This document shows, piece after piece, positions 26,593 through 36,864 of a stretch of 64,000 nucleotides of DNA. This stretch comes from Stutzerimonas stutzeri (GTDB taxonomy: Bacteria; Pseudomonadota; Gammaproteobacteria; Pseudomonadales; Pseudomonadaceae), in NCBI RefSeq assembly GCF_000219605.1, contig NC_015740.1, positions 3,968,001-4,032,000 on the forward strand. The letters run 5' to 3'. The stretch's first letter is position 1; the number at the start of each line of letters is the position of its first letter. Under the pieces are notes generated by a model that was given only the letters and a program-made list of their open reading frames with translations, did not search any database and had not been told where the DNA came from. Position numbers and translations under genes: made by a program.

Positions 26593-28593
26593 TCAGGCAA
26601 TCGGCGCGGACGGCGGATTGCCGTTCGGTTGACTCGCGAGCATCTGTTCGGGGCCATGCAGCGGGAAGCGCACGCGGATGCAGAAGCGACTGCCCAGGCC
26701 GGGCCGCGACTGCTGGCTCAGCTGCCCGCCGAACACTTCGATCAGCCCGCGGCTGATCGCCAGGCCGATGCCGAGCCCGCCGTAGCGTCGGGTCATGGAG
26801 CCATCCACCTGGCGGAACTGGTGATAGAGGTAGGCCTGATCGGCGTCGCTGAAACCGATGCCGCTGTCGATCACTTCTACCTCGAGCTGCACCTGGCGCT
26901 GTTCCATCGCGCCGCCGAAGCGCAACGTCACGGCGCCCCGCGAGGTGAACTTGACCGCGTTGTCGAGCAGATGACAGATGCTTTGCTCGAACTTCTCGCC
27001 GTCCCCGTACACACGGTCCGGCAGCTTGCCGTCGAATTCCAGATCGAAGGCCAGCCCCTTGGCGCGCGCCTGGGGGCCGAACTGCTGCTCCAGCCGCACC
27101 GCCGTGTCGCGCAGGCTGAAGCGCTGGGCCTGCAGGCGCAGCTTGCCGGCGCGCAACTCGCTGAGCACGAGGATGTTGTTGACCAGGCGCATCATGTCCC
27201 GCGCCGAACCGGTGGCGATGTGCTGGTACTGCTGGAGTTCCTCCGGGGTTTCCGACGCCGGCAGCAGCTCCAGCGCGCCCATCACGCCCATCATCGGCGT
27301 GCGCAGCTCGTGGCTGATGTTGGAGAGAAACTCGTCCTTGAGCCGGTTGCTCTCGGCCAGCTCGCGGTTCAGCTGTTCCAGGTCGGCGCGGGCGTTCTCC
27401 AGGATCTTTGCCCGCTCGTCCTTCAGCGCGTTGATGCGATCGGCCAGCGCCATCGAAAGCAGCACCACCTCCAGCGCGGCCCCCAGCTGGCTGGCGTACA
27501 TCGTCAGGAAGTTGTGCGGCAGGTGGCCCAACACCATCAGGGTGTTGATCTGCCCTCCGACCAGCAACGCGCTCCAGGCAATGATGAAATAGCGCGCCAC
27601 ACGCATGCCGCGCAGCCAGGCCAGGATGCCGGCGGCGAACACCGCCAGGGTGAAGAGCAGCGCCAGCGCGGTGGCCAGGCGCAGCGACAGGCCATAGTCG
27701 GTGGTCAGCGCCAGCACCATGACCACCACCGAAAAACCGATGATCAGCCGCAACAGCCGGTCCATCCAGCGGCTGTGCTCGGCGGTGCGCAGGAAGCTGC
27801 GGGTGAACAGGCAGCCGAACAACCCTGTGGCGCCGATCAGAAGGGGGGTCGCAGCGTTGGCCCACCACGGCCGATCCGGCCAGAGAAACTGCACCCCGGC
27901 GCCGTTCACCGAGACCTGATAGAGGCCAAACGCGGCGATGTAGAGAATGTAGAACAGGTAGCTCTGGTCGCGGATGCTGATATAGATGAACAGGTTGTAG
28001 ACCAGCATCGCCAGCAGCACGCCATAGATCATGCCCAGTACGTAGATGCGTCCCGGCTGCGCCTCCAGATAGGCGTGCTGCGACCAGAGGCTCAGCGGCA
28101 CCTGAATCGAGCCTTCGCTCTCCACCCGCAGGTAGACGCGCTGCGGCTGCTCGGGCTGGAGCTCGAGTTCGAACAGGTAGTTGCCCTGACGGATCTCGCG
28201 ACTGGCCCAGGGCCGGGTGTCGCCGGTATCCCTGGCGAGGCGGTAGCCACCCTGGCCGTCGGACAGATAGAGCTGCAGGCTGTCCAGTGGCGGATACGCC
28301 ACTTCCAGCAACCAGCGCCTCGCCCCTTGGGCGATCTGCGGCCGGTAGCTCAGATCGATGCGAACCCAGTGCACGGAGCGTGAATAGCCGGCATTGAACA
28401 CCGGCGTGCGATTGCGCTGGAAATGGCTTTCGAATGCGGGCGACGCGATGTCCTCTATGCCGATCTCCCCGCGCGGGTCCTCGAACACTTCCATCATCTG
28501 CCCGAGCGGCAAATGACGGGTGTGTTCGTCGAGCTCGACGGCGGCGGCCAAGGCAGGCAGAACAGCCAGGAAGAAGAGGAAGACGTACCGCAT
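26593..28593 (-). CDS. LadS-like 7TMR-DISM sensor histidine kinase without receiver domain
   Basis: 666 residues from ATG 28593, which begins a clear signal peptide (MRYVFLFFLAVLPALAAAVE). Order: periplasmic 7TMR-DISMED2 domain (about 25-175), seven membrane segments (about 180-385), a short coiled coil, HisKA with His428 in FLSNISHELRTPMMG, and a HATPase domain ending in GLGIGLAISRGLI and GLGSRFCIRVRFPL. The protein stops 25 residues later. It is divergent from thiD, as is ladS in P. aeruginosa; LadS there activates GacS signalling and carries a C-terminal receiver, which is absent here. Only 148 bases separate it from aidB, so no detached receiver is hidden downstream. Confidence 0.85.
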   Translation of the reverse strand: MRYVFLFFLAVLPALAAAVELDEHTRHLPLGQMMEVFEDPRGEIGIEDIASPAFESHFQRNRTPVFNAGYSRSVHWVRIDLSYRPQIAQGARRWLLEVAYPPLDSLQLYLSDGQGGYRLARDTGDTRPWASREIRQGNYLFELELQPEQPQRVYLRVESEGSIQVPLSLWSQHAYLEAQPGRIYVLGMIYGVLLAMLVYNLFIYISIRDQSYLFYILYIAAFGLYQVSVNGAGVQFLWPDRPWWANAATPLLIGATGLFGCLFTRSFLRTAEHSRWMDRLLRLIIGFSVVVMVLALTTDYGLSLRLATALALLFTLAVFAAGILAWLRGMRVARYFIIAWSALLVGGQINTLMVLGHLPHNFLTMYASQLGAALEVVLLSMALADRINALKDERAKILENARADLEQLNRELAESNRLKDEFLSNISHELRTPMMGVMGALELLPASETPEELQQYQHIATGSARDMMRLVNNILVLSELRAGKLRLQAQRFSLRDTAVRLEQQFGPQARAKGLAFDLEFDGKLPDRVYGDGEKFEQSICHLLDNAVKFTSRGAVTLRFGGAMEQRQVQLEVEVIDSGIGFSDADQAYLYHQFRQVDGSMTRRYGGLGIGLAISRGLIEVFGGQLSQQSRPGLGSRFCIRVRFPLHGPEQMLASQPNGNPPSAPIA

Positions 28594-28816
28594 GATGCCT
28601 CGTGCAGGCCAGGCGACTACTGCGAACCCACCGTCGGTGAACTCCGTCGCCCGGTCCGAAAACCAAAGTGCCAGCAATCTACCACAGCGGCGTGCGCACC
28701 CGGAAAAAGCCGATTCGCCAGGATGACTTGGCCGATGACCGGTGCGCGCGGCGGTGGCGGATAGACGCACAACTGCCGCGTCCCGCCAGCGCGGTTTGGT
28801 GATAAGCTCGCACGCC

Positions 28817-29611
28817 ATGAAAAACTTCACTTCCCGTCCCGTCGTCCTCTGCCTGTCCGGCCACGATCCCAGTGGCGGCGCCGGCCTGCAGGCTGACATC
28901 GAAGCCCTGCTGGCGCAGGCCTGCCACGCCGCGCCGACCGTCACCGCGCTCACCGTGCAGGACACCGTCAACGTCACCGACTTCCGTGTGCTCGACCGTG
29001 ACTGGGTACTGGCCCAGGCCCGCGCCGTGATCGCCGATATGCCGGTCGCCGCCGTCAAGCTGGGCATGCTTGGCTCGGTGGAGATGGTCGAGACGGTGCT
29101 CGAGATCATGGCCCGGCTGCCGGGCGTGCCGCTGGTCTGCGACCCGGTGCTGCGCGCCGGCGGTGGCGGTGCGCTGGGCAAGGAGGATGTCGGCTACGCC
29201 ATGCGCGAGTGGCTGTTCCCGGTTTCCACCATCGCCACGCCGAATCTGCCGGAAGCTCGGATCCTTGCCGAACTGCCGGAGGGCAGCGCCGACGAGTGTG
29301 CCGAGCGCCTGCTGCCGCATATCCGCCACCTGCTGATCACCGGCGGCCATGGCGACGAGAGCGAAGTGCACAACCGCCTGTATTGCCGCGACGGCAGTCG
29401 TCACGATTTCACTTGCGCGCGCCTGCCGGGCAGCTATCACGGCTCCGGCTGCACGCTTGCCAGCGCCCTGGCCGGTCGTCTGGCACTGGGCGAGGAGCTG
29501 ACCAGCGCGGTCCGCTCGGCGCTCGACTACACCTGGCGCACGCTGCGCGATGCCGAGGCCCCCGGCCACGGCCAGTACGTGCCGCGCCGCCTGCCCCTGG
29601 ACCTGGCCTGA
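28817..29611 (+). CDS. thiD: Hydroxymethylpyrimidine/phosphomethylpyrimidine kinase
   Basis: 264 residues from ATG 28817. Ribokinase-fold enzyme with [17 protein letters not shown] at the N-terminus, [18 protein letters not shown] and the anion-hole/catalytic motif [14 protein letters not shown]. It phosphorylates HMP twice to HMP pyrophosphate for thiamine synthesis. thiE follows after 14 bases, so the two are co-transcribed. The ThiD is somewhat divergent from the classic form in the PVLRAGGGG segment, as is usual in pseudomonads. Confidence 0.93.
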   Translation: MKNFTSRPVVLCLSGHDPSGGAGLQADIEALLAQACHAAPTVTALTVQDTVNVTDFRVLDRDWVLAQARAVIADMPVAAVKLGMLGSVEMVETVLEIMARLPGVPLVCDPVLRAGGGGALGKEDVGYAMREWLFPVSTIATPNLPEARILAELPEGSADECAERLLPHIRHLLITGGHGDESEVHNRLYCRDGSRHDFTCARLPGSYHGSGCTLASALAGRLALGEELTSAVRSALDYTWRTLRDAEAPGHGQYVPRRLPLDLA

Positions 29612-29625
29612 CTGGAGACCAGCGC

Positions 29626-30267
29626 ATGAAGGAATCGTCCCGCCTGCGCGGCCTGTACGCCATCACCGACAGCAAGTTGCTGGCCGATGGCCGCCTGCTG
29701 CCCTATGTCGAGGCGGCACTGAAGGGCGGCGCCCGCCTGCTGCAATATCGAGACAAGACCAGCGACGAGGCGCGGCGGCTGCGCGAGGCCGATGCGCTGC
29801 AGGAGCTCTGCGCCCGCCACGGTGCTCAGCTGATCATCAACGATGATGCCGAGCTGGCCGCGCGCCTGGGCGTCGGCCTGCATCTGGGCCAGGAAGATGG
29901 TTCGCTGGCAGCCGCCCGGGCCCTGCTCGGCCGCCAGGCGATCATCGGTGCCACCTGTCATGCGCAACTGCCGCTGGCCGAGCAGGCGGCACGTGATGGC
30001 GCCAGCTACGTCGCCTTCGGCCGTTTCTTCCAGTCCCACACCAAACCCGGCGCACCGGCAGCCAATCACGAATTGCTGCGTGAAGCCCGCGCCCGTATCG
30101 GCCTGCCCATCGTCGCCATCGGTGGCATCACGCTGGACACCGCGCCATCACTGATCGCTGAAGGCGTGCAGATGATCGCCGTGATCCACGCCCTGTTCGC
30201 CGCCGACAGCGCCGCCGAGGTCGAGCGCCGCGCCCAGGCCTTCAGCCAACTGTTCAACACGCCCTGA
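29626..30267 (+). CDS. thiE: Thiamine-phosphate synthase
   Basis: 213 residues from ATG 29626 with GGAG eight bases upstream. TIM-barrel motifs: [40 protein letters not shown], and [14 protein letters not shown] followed by VAIGGITLD. It joins HMP pyrophosphate and thiazole phosphate to thiamine phosphate. It forms an operon with thiD and is followed by hemL after 53 bases, the order found in pseudomonads. Confidence 0.95.
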   Translation: MKESSRLRGLYAITDSKLLADGRLLPYVEAALKGGARLLQYRDKTSDEARRLREADALQELCARHGAQLIINDDAELAARLGVGLHLGQEDGSLAAARALLGRQAIIGATCHAQLPLAEQAARDGASYVAFGRFFQSHTKPGAPAANHELLREARARIGLPIVAIGGITLDTAPSLIAEGVQMIAVIHALFAADSAAEVERRAQAFSQLFNTP

Positions 30268-30320
30268 TTCCGCCACGGTGGGTCGCTGATGCCGGCCCGC
30301 CCCTGTTTTGCGAGGCCCGC

Positions 30321-31604
30321 ATGTCCCGTTCCGAAACCCTCTTTGCCAGCGCCCAGACCCACATCCCCGGCGGCGTCAACTCGCCGGTTCGCGCCTTCCG
30401 CAGCGTCGGCGGCACCCCGCTGTTCCTCAAGCACGCCGAAGGCGCCTATGTCATCGACGAGGACGACAAGCGCTACGTCGACTACGTCGGCTCCTGGGGC
30501 CCGATGATCCTCGGCCACAGCCACCCGCAGGTACTGGATGCCGTGCGTCGCCAGCTCGAGCACGGGCTGTCCTACGGCGCACCGACCGCGATGGAAACCG
30601 AGATGGCAGAGCTGGTCTGCCGCCTGGTGCCGTCCATGGAGATGGTCCGCATGGTCAGCTCCGGCACCGAGGCAACCATGAGCGCGATCCGCCTGGCCCG
30701 TGGTTACACCGGTCGCGACGCCATCATCAAGTTCGAGGGCTGCTATCACGGCCACTCCGACAGCCTGCTGGTGAAAGCCGGCTCCGGCGCCCTGACCCAG
30801 GGCGTACCAAGCTCAGCGGGCGTGCCGGCGGACTTCGCCAAGCACACCCTGACCCTGGCCTACAACGACCTCGACGAAGTCGAAGCCACGCTGAAGGAAA
30901 AGGGCGAGCAGGTCGCCTGCATCATCGTGGAGCCGGTGGCCGGCAACATGAACTGCGTGCCGCCGGCGCCGGGCTTCCTCGAGGGCCTGCGCCGCCTGTG
31001 CGACGCGCACGGCGTGGTGCTGATCTTCGACGAGGTGATGACCGGTTTCCGCGTCGCCCTCGGCGGTGCCCAGGCCTACTACGGCGTGACGCCGGACCTT
31101 TCGACCTTCGGCAAGATCATTGGCGGCGGCATGCCGGTGGGCTGCTTCGGCGGCAAGCGCGCCATCATGGAACGCATTGCCCCGCTCGGCCCGGTCTACC
31201 AGGCTGGCACGCTGTCGGGCAATCCACTGGCCATGGCCGCTGGCCTGACCACCCTGGAGTTGATCAGCCGCCCAGGCTTCCATGACGAACTGGGTGCCTA
31301 CACCAGCCGCATGCTGCAGGGCCTGCAGGATCGCGCCGATGCCGCCGGCATCCCCTTCGTCACCACCCAGGTGGGCGGCATGTTCGGTCTGTATTTCAGC
31401 GGCGCTGACGACATCGTGACCTTCGCCGACGTCATGGCCAGCGATGCCGACCGCTTCAAGCGCTTCTTCCACCTGATGCTCGAGGGCGGCGTTTACCTGG
31501 CGCCGAGCGCGTTCGAAGCCGGCTTCACCTCCATCGCCCACGGCGATAAAGAGCTGGCCATCACCCTCGACGCCGCCGAGCGCGCCTTCGCCAAGCTCAA
31601 GTGA
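30321..31604 (+). CDS. hemL: Glutamate-1-semialdehyde 2,1-aminomutase
   Basis: 427 residues, standard length. N-terminal [19 protein letters not shown], substrate-gating region [31 protein letters not shown], and the PLP lysine Lys265 in [14 protein letters not shown]. It makes 5-aminolevulinate from glutamate-1-semialdehyde, the C5 route to heme. The stop overlaps the GTG start of the following membrane protein. Confidence 0.97.
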   Translation: MSRSETLFASAQTHIPGGVNSPVRAFRSVGGTPLFLKHAEGAYVIDEDDKRYVDYVGSWGPMILGHSHPQVLDAVRRQLEHGLSYGAPTAMETEMAELVCRLVPSMEMVRMVSSGTEATMSAIRLARGYTGRDAIIKFEGCYHGHSDSLLVKAGSGALTQGVPSSAGVPADFAKHTLTLAYNDLDEVEATLKEKGEQVACIIVEPVAGNMNCVPPAPGFLEGLRRLCDAHGVVLIFDEVMTGFRVALGGAQAYYGVTPDLSTFGKIIGGGMPVGCFGGKRAIMERIAPLGPVYQAGTLSGNPLAMAAGLTTLELISRPGFHDELGAYTSRMLQGLQDRADAAGIPFVTTQVGGMFGLYFSGADDIVTFADVMASDADRFKRFFHLMLEGGVYLAPSAFEAGFTSIAHGDKELAITLDAAERAFAKLK

Positions 31605-32224
31605 ACGCGCCGATGGAACTGCTGCAGTCCCTGCTGCTGACGCTTGCCGCTGCTGCCAGCGCGATCCAGATCGGTCGCGCCCGGCGCCGTTACGGCGAAA
31701 CGGATCAACCGGCGCTGTTCAGCGCGATGCTCGCCTTCATCCTCGCCGCGGCCAGCGGGGCGACCGGCCTCGGCGGCGGATTGGCCGAGGCCCAGCAGTG
31801 GCTGGAACGCGCCACCCTGCTGCTCGGTCTGCCGCTGCTCGCGCTGGCTGCGCTGACCCTGGCACGACGCTGGGTCTGGAGCCGGCCGAACTGGGGCCGG
31901 GTGGTGCTCGGCCTGTGCGTGTTCTTCGAACTGGCACGACAGCTGGGCTGGAGCGAGCCCTATGCGCTCGGCCTGCTGCTCGCCAGCGCGCTGCTGGTGA
32001 TCTATGCGGCGGTGCTGCAATGGCCGGACCGCTTGCCGAGCGGTGCTGGCGTCGCGGCCGGCGTGCTGTTGCTGCTCATGCTGCCGATACCCAGCGGCAG
32101 TGCTATCGACAATCCGCTGGCCGGGGCAGAGCCACTGCTGCTGGCCATCGCCAGTCCGCTGCTGGCGCTGCTGTTGCTGCGGTTGCCGGGCAGCACAGGC
32201 GAACAACAGCCAACCGCGACATAA
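31601..32224 (+). CDS. Integral membrane protein of unknown function
   Basis: 207 residues from GTG 31601, overlapping the hemL stop (GTGA); ATG 31613 is an alternative. Six or seven hydrophobic segments separated by short arginine-containing loops ([24 protein letters not shown]). No conserved motif I can assign. Translational coupling to hemL suggests co-expression, but gives no function. A protein of similar size sits at the same place in P. aeruginosa as I recall. Confidence 0.7.
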   Translation: MNAPMELLQSLLLTLAAAASAIQIGRARRRYGETDQPALFSAMLAFILAAASGATGLGGGLAEAQQWLERATLLLGLPLLALAALTLARRWVWSRPNWGRVVLGLCVFFELARQLGWSEPYALGLLLASALLVIYAAVLQWPDRLPSGAGVAAGVLLLLMLPIPSGSAIDNPLAGAEPLLLAIASPLLALLLLRLPGSTGEQQPTAT

Positions 32225-32251
32225 AAAGCCGATGGCAGGCGGTTAAAGGCT

Positions 32252-32280
32252 TTGTAAGCAGACTGCAGCTTATCCATAAT
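32252..32280 (+). promoter_or_regulatory. Sigma-70-type promoter for the Sel1 gene
   Basis: TTGTAA (32252-32257), a 17-base spacer and CATAAT (32275-32280), 62 bases before the Sel1 gene start. Four of six -35 positions and five of six -10 positions match the consensus. Confidence 0.55.
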
Positions 32281-32341
32281 GTGACGGCTGGCTCGTTCCA
32301 GCCTTTCATTATCGCCCTGCTCCTCGAGGCGCCAGATTTTC

Positions 32342-32878
32342 ATGATCCGCACCGGCCGCATCCTGTCTTTGGGCTGTCTGCTGCTTCTCTCGCCTCTCAC
32401 GGCCCTGGCCGGCGGGAACACCCTGCTGATCCCGGCGACCGCCCGTTGCGCGCTCAACACGCTCCCCGAAGAACTCCCCGAGGCGCTGCGCAGCTGCCAG
32501 CAGGCCGCCAGTGAAGGCGACGTGCAGGCCGCCTACGAACTGGGCGAATTCCACTACGATGGCCGCCGCGCACCGCGCGACCTGGCCAAGGCGCTGTACT
32601 GGTTCGAACAGGCATCGCTGCGCGGCCATGCGGCGGCGCAGCACCGCCTCGGCGTGATGTTCTTCCGGGGCGAAGGCGTCAAGGCGAACAACGTCCAGGC
32701 CTATATCGTGCTGAAGATGGCTGCGGTCAACGGCGAGGACGAGGCGCTGGACACCGCCGACCGCGTCTCCGCGCAGATGCGCCGCGACGAACTGGAGATC
32801 GCCACTCAGGTGCTCGGCCAGATCTTCCGCGACTATCTCATGCAGCTGCAGGCCGCCGACGCGCCGCTCATTCCCTGA
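32342..32878 (+). CDS. Sel1-repeat (TPR-like) exported protein
   Basis: 178 residues with a signal peptide (MIRTGRILSLGCLLLLSPLTALAG). At least two Sel1-like repeats: GDVQAAYELGEFHYDGRRAPRDLAKALYWFEQA (in part) and GHAAAQHRLGVMFFRGEGVKANNVQAYIVLKMA (in part). A cysteine before the repeats (CALNT...SCQQ) could form a periplasmic disulfide. Sel1 proteins act as adaptors for protein-protein contacts; the partner here is unknown. It has its own promoter and precedes miaB. Confidence 0.82.
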   Translation: MIRTGRILSLGCLLLLSPLTALAGGNTLLIPATARCALNTLPEELPEALRSCQQAASEGDVQAAYELGEFHYDGRRAPRDLAKALYWFEQASLRGHAAAQHRLGVMFFRGEGVKANNVQAYIVLKMAAVNGEDEALDTADRVSAQMRRDELEIATQVLGQIFRDYLMQLQAADAPLIP

Positions 32879-32940
32879 AGCCTGGCGAGGCAGCCGCCCT
32901 GCGGCATCCGTCCGCGCTTTCCCCTGCCCGGCGGTGGGCA

Positions 32941-32946
32941 TATAAT
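32941..32946 (+). promoter_or_regulatory. Candidate -10 element for miaB
   Basis: Perfect TATAAT 36-41 bases before the miaB start. The -35 position (TTTCCC at 32918) is weak. A T-run (ATTTTTTG) follows. Confidence 0.4.
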
Positions 32947-32981
32947 CGCCGGTCATTTTTTGCACAACGCCGGCCCGTAAC

Positions 32982-34295
32982 ATGACCCGCAAGCTTTTCA
33001 TCGAAACCCATGGCTGCCAGATGAACGAGTACGACAGCTCGCGCATGGTGGACCTGCTGGGCGAACACCAGGCCATGGAGATCACCGAGAATCCGGCAGA
33101 AGCCGACGTGATCCTGCTCAATACCTGCTCGATCCGCGAAAAGGCCCAGGAAAAGGTCTTTTCCCAGCTGGGCCGCTGGCGCGAACTGAAACAGGACAAT
33201 CCGCAGCTGGTGATCGGCGTCGGTGGCTGCGTCGCCAGCCAGGAAGGCGCGGCGATCCGCGACCGCGCGCCCTATGTCGATGTGGTCTTCGGCCCGCAGA
33301 CACTGCACCGCCTGCCGGAAATGATCGATGCCGCGCGCACCACCAGGACGCCGCAGGTGGATATTTCCTTCCCCGAGATCGAGAAGTTCGACCGCCTGCC
33401 CGAGCCGCGCGTCGACGGCCCCAGCGCCTATGTCTCGGTCATGGAAGGCTGCAGCAAGTACTGCACCTTCTGTGTGGTGCCCTACACCCGCGGCGAGGAA
33501 GTCAGCCGGCCGCTGGCCGATGTGCTGGCGGAGATCGTTCACCTGGCCGAGAACGGCGTCAAGGAAGTCACCCTGCTGGGGCAGAACGTCAACGGCTATC
33601 GCCACGACGGCCACGACTTCGCCGACCTGCTGCATGCAGTGGCAGCGATCGATGGCATCGGACGCATCCGCTACACCACCAGCCATCCGCTGGAATTCTC
33701 CGACGCCATCATCCAGGCCCACGCGGACATCCCGCAGCTGGTGAAATACCTGCACCTGCCGGTGCAGGCCGGTTCCGACCGCATCCTCGCAGCGATGAAG
33801 CGCAACCACACCGCGCTGGAGTACAAGTCGCGCATCCGCCGCCTGAAGGCCGCGGTCCCGGACATCCTGATCAGCTCGGACTTCATCGTCGGCTTCCCCG
33901 GCGAGACGGACAAGGACTTCGAACAGACCATGAAGCTGATCGAGGACGTCGGCTTCGACTTCTCCTACTCCTTCGTCTACAGCGCTCGTCCCGGCACCCC
34001 GGCGGCGGACCTCGCCGATGACACACCGGAGGAGGTCAAGAAACAACGCCTGGCGATCCTGCAGCAGCGCATCAACCAGCAGGGCTTCGAGAACAGCCGA
34101 CGAATGGTCGGCACCACGCAGCGCATCCTGGTCAGTGACTACTCGAAAAAGGACCCCGGCATGCTGCAGGGCCGTACCGAGCACAATCGCATCGTCAACT
34201 TCCGCTGCGACAACCCGCGACTGATCGGCCAGTTCGTCGACGTTCACATCGACGATGCGCTGCCACACTCGCTGCGTGGCAGCCTGCTATCTTGA
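32982..34295 (+). CDS. miaB: tRNA-2-methylthio-N6-dimethylallyladenosine synthase
   Basis: 437 residues. The MTTase N-terminal domain carries the auxiliary cluster cysteines Cys12 (HGCQMN), Cys49 (LNTCS) and Cys83 (GGCVAS). The radical-SAM triad is Cys157, Cys161 and Cys164 in [21 protein letters not shown] domain ends the protein. It methylthiolates i6A37 of tRNAs reading UNN codons. It heads the miaB-ybeZ-ybeY-corC-lnt series. Confidence 0.97.
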   Translation: MTRKLFIETHGCQMNEYDSSRMVDLLGEHQAMEITENPAEADVILLNTCSIREKAQEKVFSQLGRWRELKQDNPQLVIGVGGCVASQEGAAIRDRAPYVDVVFGPQTLHRLPEMIDAARTTRTPQVDISFPEIEKFDRLPEPRVDGPSAYVSVMEGCSKYCTFCVVPYTRGEEVSRPLADVLAEIVHLAENGVKEVTLLGQNVNGYRHDGHDFADLLHAVAAIDGIGRIRYTTSHPLEFSDAIIQAHADIPQLVKYLHLPVQAGSDRILAAMKRNHTALEYKSRIRRLKAAVPDILISSDFIVGFPGETDKDFEQTMKLIEDVGFDFSYSFVYSARPGTPAADLADDTPEEVKKQRLAILQQRINQQGFENSRRMVGTTQRILVSDYSKKDPGMLQGRTEHNRIVNFRCDNPRLIGQFVDVHIDDALPHSLRGSLLS

Positions 34296-34301
34296 GAGTG
34301 A

Positions 34302-34340
34302 CGGTCGCGGGCCCGTGTGATTGCATCGGCGCCGCGACCG
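34302..34340. terminator. 9-bp inverted repeat between miaB and ybeZ
   Basis: CGGTCGCGG (34302-34310) and CCGCGACCG (34332-34340) are perfect complements with a 21-base spacer, starting six bases after the miaB stop. No T-run follows, so partial termination or mRNA processing is more likely than full termination. Confidence 0.4.
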
Positions 34341-34426
34341 GCTGCCCGACTGTGCTTTCCGCATTGCGCCCGCAGCGCTATTCTTTCCCTCACCACTTCG
34401 CCGATCACGGCCACATATAAAAGCCC

Positions 34427-35434
34427 TTGAACGCACCCATAGAACCGCATCGTTTCACCCTCGAACCCTTTGAAGCCCGTCGCTTCGCCAACCTCTGCGG
34501 CCAGTTCGACGAGCATCTGCGCCTGATCGAACAACGCCTGGAGCTGGAAATCCGCAACCGCGGCAACCAGTTCGAACTGGTCGGCCCGAGCAACGTGGCC
34601 AAGTCCGCCGAGAACCTCCTGCGCCGCCTGTACCGCGAGACCAAGACCACCGAGCTGTCCCCGGACATGGTGCACCTGTACCTGCAGGAATCCGGCATGG
34701 AGGAATTGGCCAACCCGAACGCCCAGCAGGGCGTGGCGCTGCGCACCAAGAAGGGCATGATCCGCCCGCGTGGCGCCAACCAGCAGCGCTACGTCAAGGC
34801 CATCCTCGACAACGACATCAATTTCGGCGTGGGCCCGGCCGGTACCGGCAAGACCTACCTGGCGGTCGCCTGCGCGGTGGACGCGCTGGAACGTGAGCAG
34901 GTGCGCCGCATCCTGCTGGTGCGCCCGGCGGTGGAAGCCGGCGAGAAGCTCGGCTTCCTGCCGGGCGATCTGGCGCAGAAGATCGACCCCTACCTGCGCC
35001 CGCTGTACGACGCGCTCTACGAAATGCTCGGCTTCGAGTACGTGGCGCGGCTGATCGAGAAGCAGGTGATCGAGATCGCTCCGCTGGCCTACATGCGCGG
35101 GCGTACGCTGAACAACAGCTTCATCATCCTCGATGAGAGCCAGAACACCACCCAGGAGCAGATGAAAATGTTCCTGACCCGGATCGGCTTCGGCTCCACC
35201 GCCGTGATCACCGGCGACATCACCCAGGTCGACCTGCCGCGTGGCACCAAGAGCGGCCTGGCGCACGTCATCGAGGTGCTCAAGGACGTCAACGGCATCA
35301 GCTTCACCCACTTCAAGCCCAAGGACGTGGTGCGCCACCCGCTGGTGCAGCGCATCGTCGAGGCGTACGAGTCGTTCGAGGATCGTCAGTCGCCGGCCAG
35401 CAAGCGCGCCGCGCAGGATGCCGCCGGTGATTGA
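34427..35434 (+). CDS. ybeZ: PhoH-like ATPase YbeZ
   Basis: 335 residues from TTG 34427; no in-frame ATG exists before the conserved region, and [15 protein letters not shown] fits the family start. An N-terminal KH-like region is followed by the PhoH domain: P-loop [19 protein letters not shown] and Walker [12 protein letters not shown], and later [16 protein letters not shown]. YbeZ is an ATPase/possible helicase linked to YbeY in ribosome maturation and quality control. The stop overlaps the ybeY start, so the two are translationally coupled. Confidence 0.9.
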   Translation: MNAPIEPHRFTLEPFEARRFANLCGQFDEHLRLIEQRLELEIRNRGNQFELVGPSNVAKSAENLLRRLYRETKTTELSPDMVHLYLQESGMEELANPNAQQGVALRTKKGMIRPRGANQQRYVKAILDNDINFGVGPAGTGKTYLAVACAVDALEREQVRRILLVRPAVEAGEKLGFLPGDLAQKIDPYLRPLYDALYEMLGFEYVARLIEKQVIEIAPLAYMRGRTLNNSFIILDESQNTTQEQMKMFLTRIGFGSTAVITGDITQVDLPRGTKSGLAHVIEVLKDVNGISFTHFKPKDVVRHPLVQRIVEAYESFEDRQSPASKRAAQDAAGD

Positions 35435-35909
35435 ACTCGACCTGCAGTGCGCCAGCACTGGCGCCGCGCCCGCTGCGACGGACCTGCAACGCTGGTGCGA
35501 ACTGGCGCTGCGTCAGCGCAGTGGCGACTCCGAGCTGACCATTCGCCTGGTCGACGAGGAGGAAGGCCGCGAGCTCAACCGCACCTGGCGACAGAAGGAC
35601 TACGCCACCAACGTGCTGTCGTTCCCGGCCGATGTGCCGGACGAGTTTCTCGACATTCCGCTGCTCGGCGACCTGGTCATCTGCGTGCCGGTGGTCGAGC
35701 GCGAGGCAGCAGAACAGGGCAAGGCCCTCGACGCGCACTGGGCGCATCTGGTCATCCACGGTTGCCTGCATCTGCTCGGCTACGATCACATCGAAGATGC
35801 CGAAGCCGAGGAGATGGAAGCGCTTGAGCGCCAGCTGCTGGCTGAACTGGGGCACCCCGACCCCTATGCTGAAGATTCGCCCGAACCGGGCATTTGCAAG
35901 GACTCTTGA
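35427..35909 (+). CDS. ybeY: Endoribonuclease YbeY (16S rRNA maturation)
   Basis: 160 residues from GTG 35427, which reads MIELDLQ and fits the family start, with AGGA eight bases upstream; ATG 35418 would add three residues. The zinc site is the H-x3-H-x5-H motif [11 protein letters not shown], with [17 protein letters not shown] upstream as the other hallmark. YbeY acts in 16S rRNA 3' end processing and 70S quality control. It overlaps ybeZ by eight bases and is followed by corC after nine. Confidence 0.95.
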   Translation: MIELDLQCASTGAAPAATDLQRWCELALRQRSGDSELTIRLVDEEEGRELNRTWRQKDYATNVLSFPADVPDEFLDIPLLGDLVICVPVVEREAAEQGKALDAHWAHLVIHGCLHLLGYDHIEDAEAEEMEALERQLLAELGHPDPYAEDSPEPGICKDS

Positions 35910-35918
35910 GTCAACGAC

Positions 35919-36761
35919 ATGAGCGAAGATCGATCGATCAGCGGGCAGAAGACCTGGCTGGAAAGAATCACCCAGGCTTTTGCCCATGAACCCAAGAATC
36001 GCCAGGAGCTGCTGGAGATCCTGCGCGAGGCCCACCAGAACAAGCTGCTCGACAACGAGGCGCTGGCCATCGTCGAAGGCGCCATCCAGGTCGCCGACCT
36101 GCAGGTACGCGACATCATGGTGCCGCGGTCGCAGGTGATCAGCATCAAGGCCGACCAGTCTCCACGCGAATTCCTCCCCGCCATCATCGCCGCCGCGCAT
36201 TCGCGCTATCCGGTCGTCGGCGAGAGCCTCGACGAGGTGATCGGCGTGCTGCTGGCCAAGGATCTGCTGCCGCTGATCCTCAAGGAGGACCAGCAGAACT
36301 TCGACATCAAGGACCTGCTGCGCCCGGCCACCTTCGTGCCCGAATCCAAGCGCCTCAATGTGCTGTTGCGCGAGTTCCGCGCCAACCACAACCACATGGC
36401 CATCGTCATCGACGAATACGGCGGCGTGGCCGGCCTGGTGACCATCGAAGACGTGCTCGAGCAGATCGTCGGCGATATCGAGGACGAGCACGACGTCGAG
36501 GAAGACAGTTATATCCGACCGTTGCCCAGCGGCGACTTTCTGGTCAAGGCGCTGACGCCGATCGACAGCTTCAACGAGTACTTCGGCAGCGCCTTCCCCG
36601 ACGACGAGTTCGATACCGTTGCCGGCCTGGTGATGAGCACCTTTGGCCATCTGCCCAAGCGCAACGAGGTGACCGAGATCGACGGTTTCCGCGTTCGCGT
36701 ATTGAACGCCGACAGCCGCCGCGTGCACATGCTGCGCCTGAGCCGTCTGGAAAGCGCTTGA
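35919..36761 (+). CDS. corC: CorC/YbeX magnesium-cobalt efflux-type CBS protein
   Basis: 280 residues without membrane segments. Two CBS domains: the first around MVPRSQVISIKADQSPREFL, the second around FVPESKRLNVLLREFRANHN with IVIDEYGGVAGLVTIEDVLE. A C-terminal transporter-associated (CorC_HlyC) domain ends at MLRLSRLESA. CBS pairs bind adenosine nucleotides with magnesium. YbeX has also been tied to ribosome metabolism, which fits its place after ybeZ and ybeY. Confidence 0.93.
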   Translation: MSEDRSISGQKTWLERITQAFAHEPKNRQELLEILREAHQNKLLDNEALAIVEGAIQVADLQVRDIMVPRSQVISIKADQSPREFLPAIIAAAHSRYPVVGESLDEVIGVLLAKDLLPLILKEDQQNFDIKDLLRPATFVPESKRLNVLLREFRANHNHMAIVIDEYGGVAGLVTIEDVLEQIVGDIEDEHDVEEDSYIRPLPSGDFLVKALTPIDSFNEYFGSAFPDDEFDTVAGLVMSTFGHLPKRNEVTEIDGFRVRVLNADSRRVHMLRLSRLESA

Positions 36762-36768
36762 CCTGCGA

Positions 36769-36794
36769 CTTGCCGCCCGCCCGCGGGCGGCAAG
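36769..36794. terminator. Hairpin between corC and lnt
   Basis: CTTGCCGCCC (36769-36778) and GGGCGGCAAG (36785-36794) make a perfect 10-bp stem with a 6-nt loop, eight bases after the corC stop. No T-run, so it may modulate read-through into lnt rather than end transcription. Confidence 0.4.
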
Positions 36795-36864
36795 CGATCG
36801 GCCAGCTTGCCGGATCGCCTCGTTGCCCTTAGCCTGCGCCGCAATCCCCGCCCAAGGAAACCCC

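Noticed and set aside
26503..28383. 626-codon plus-strand open frame
   Set aside because: Antisense of the LadS-like kinase; composition dominated by Gln, His, Ala and Arg.
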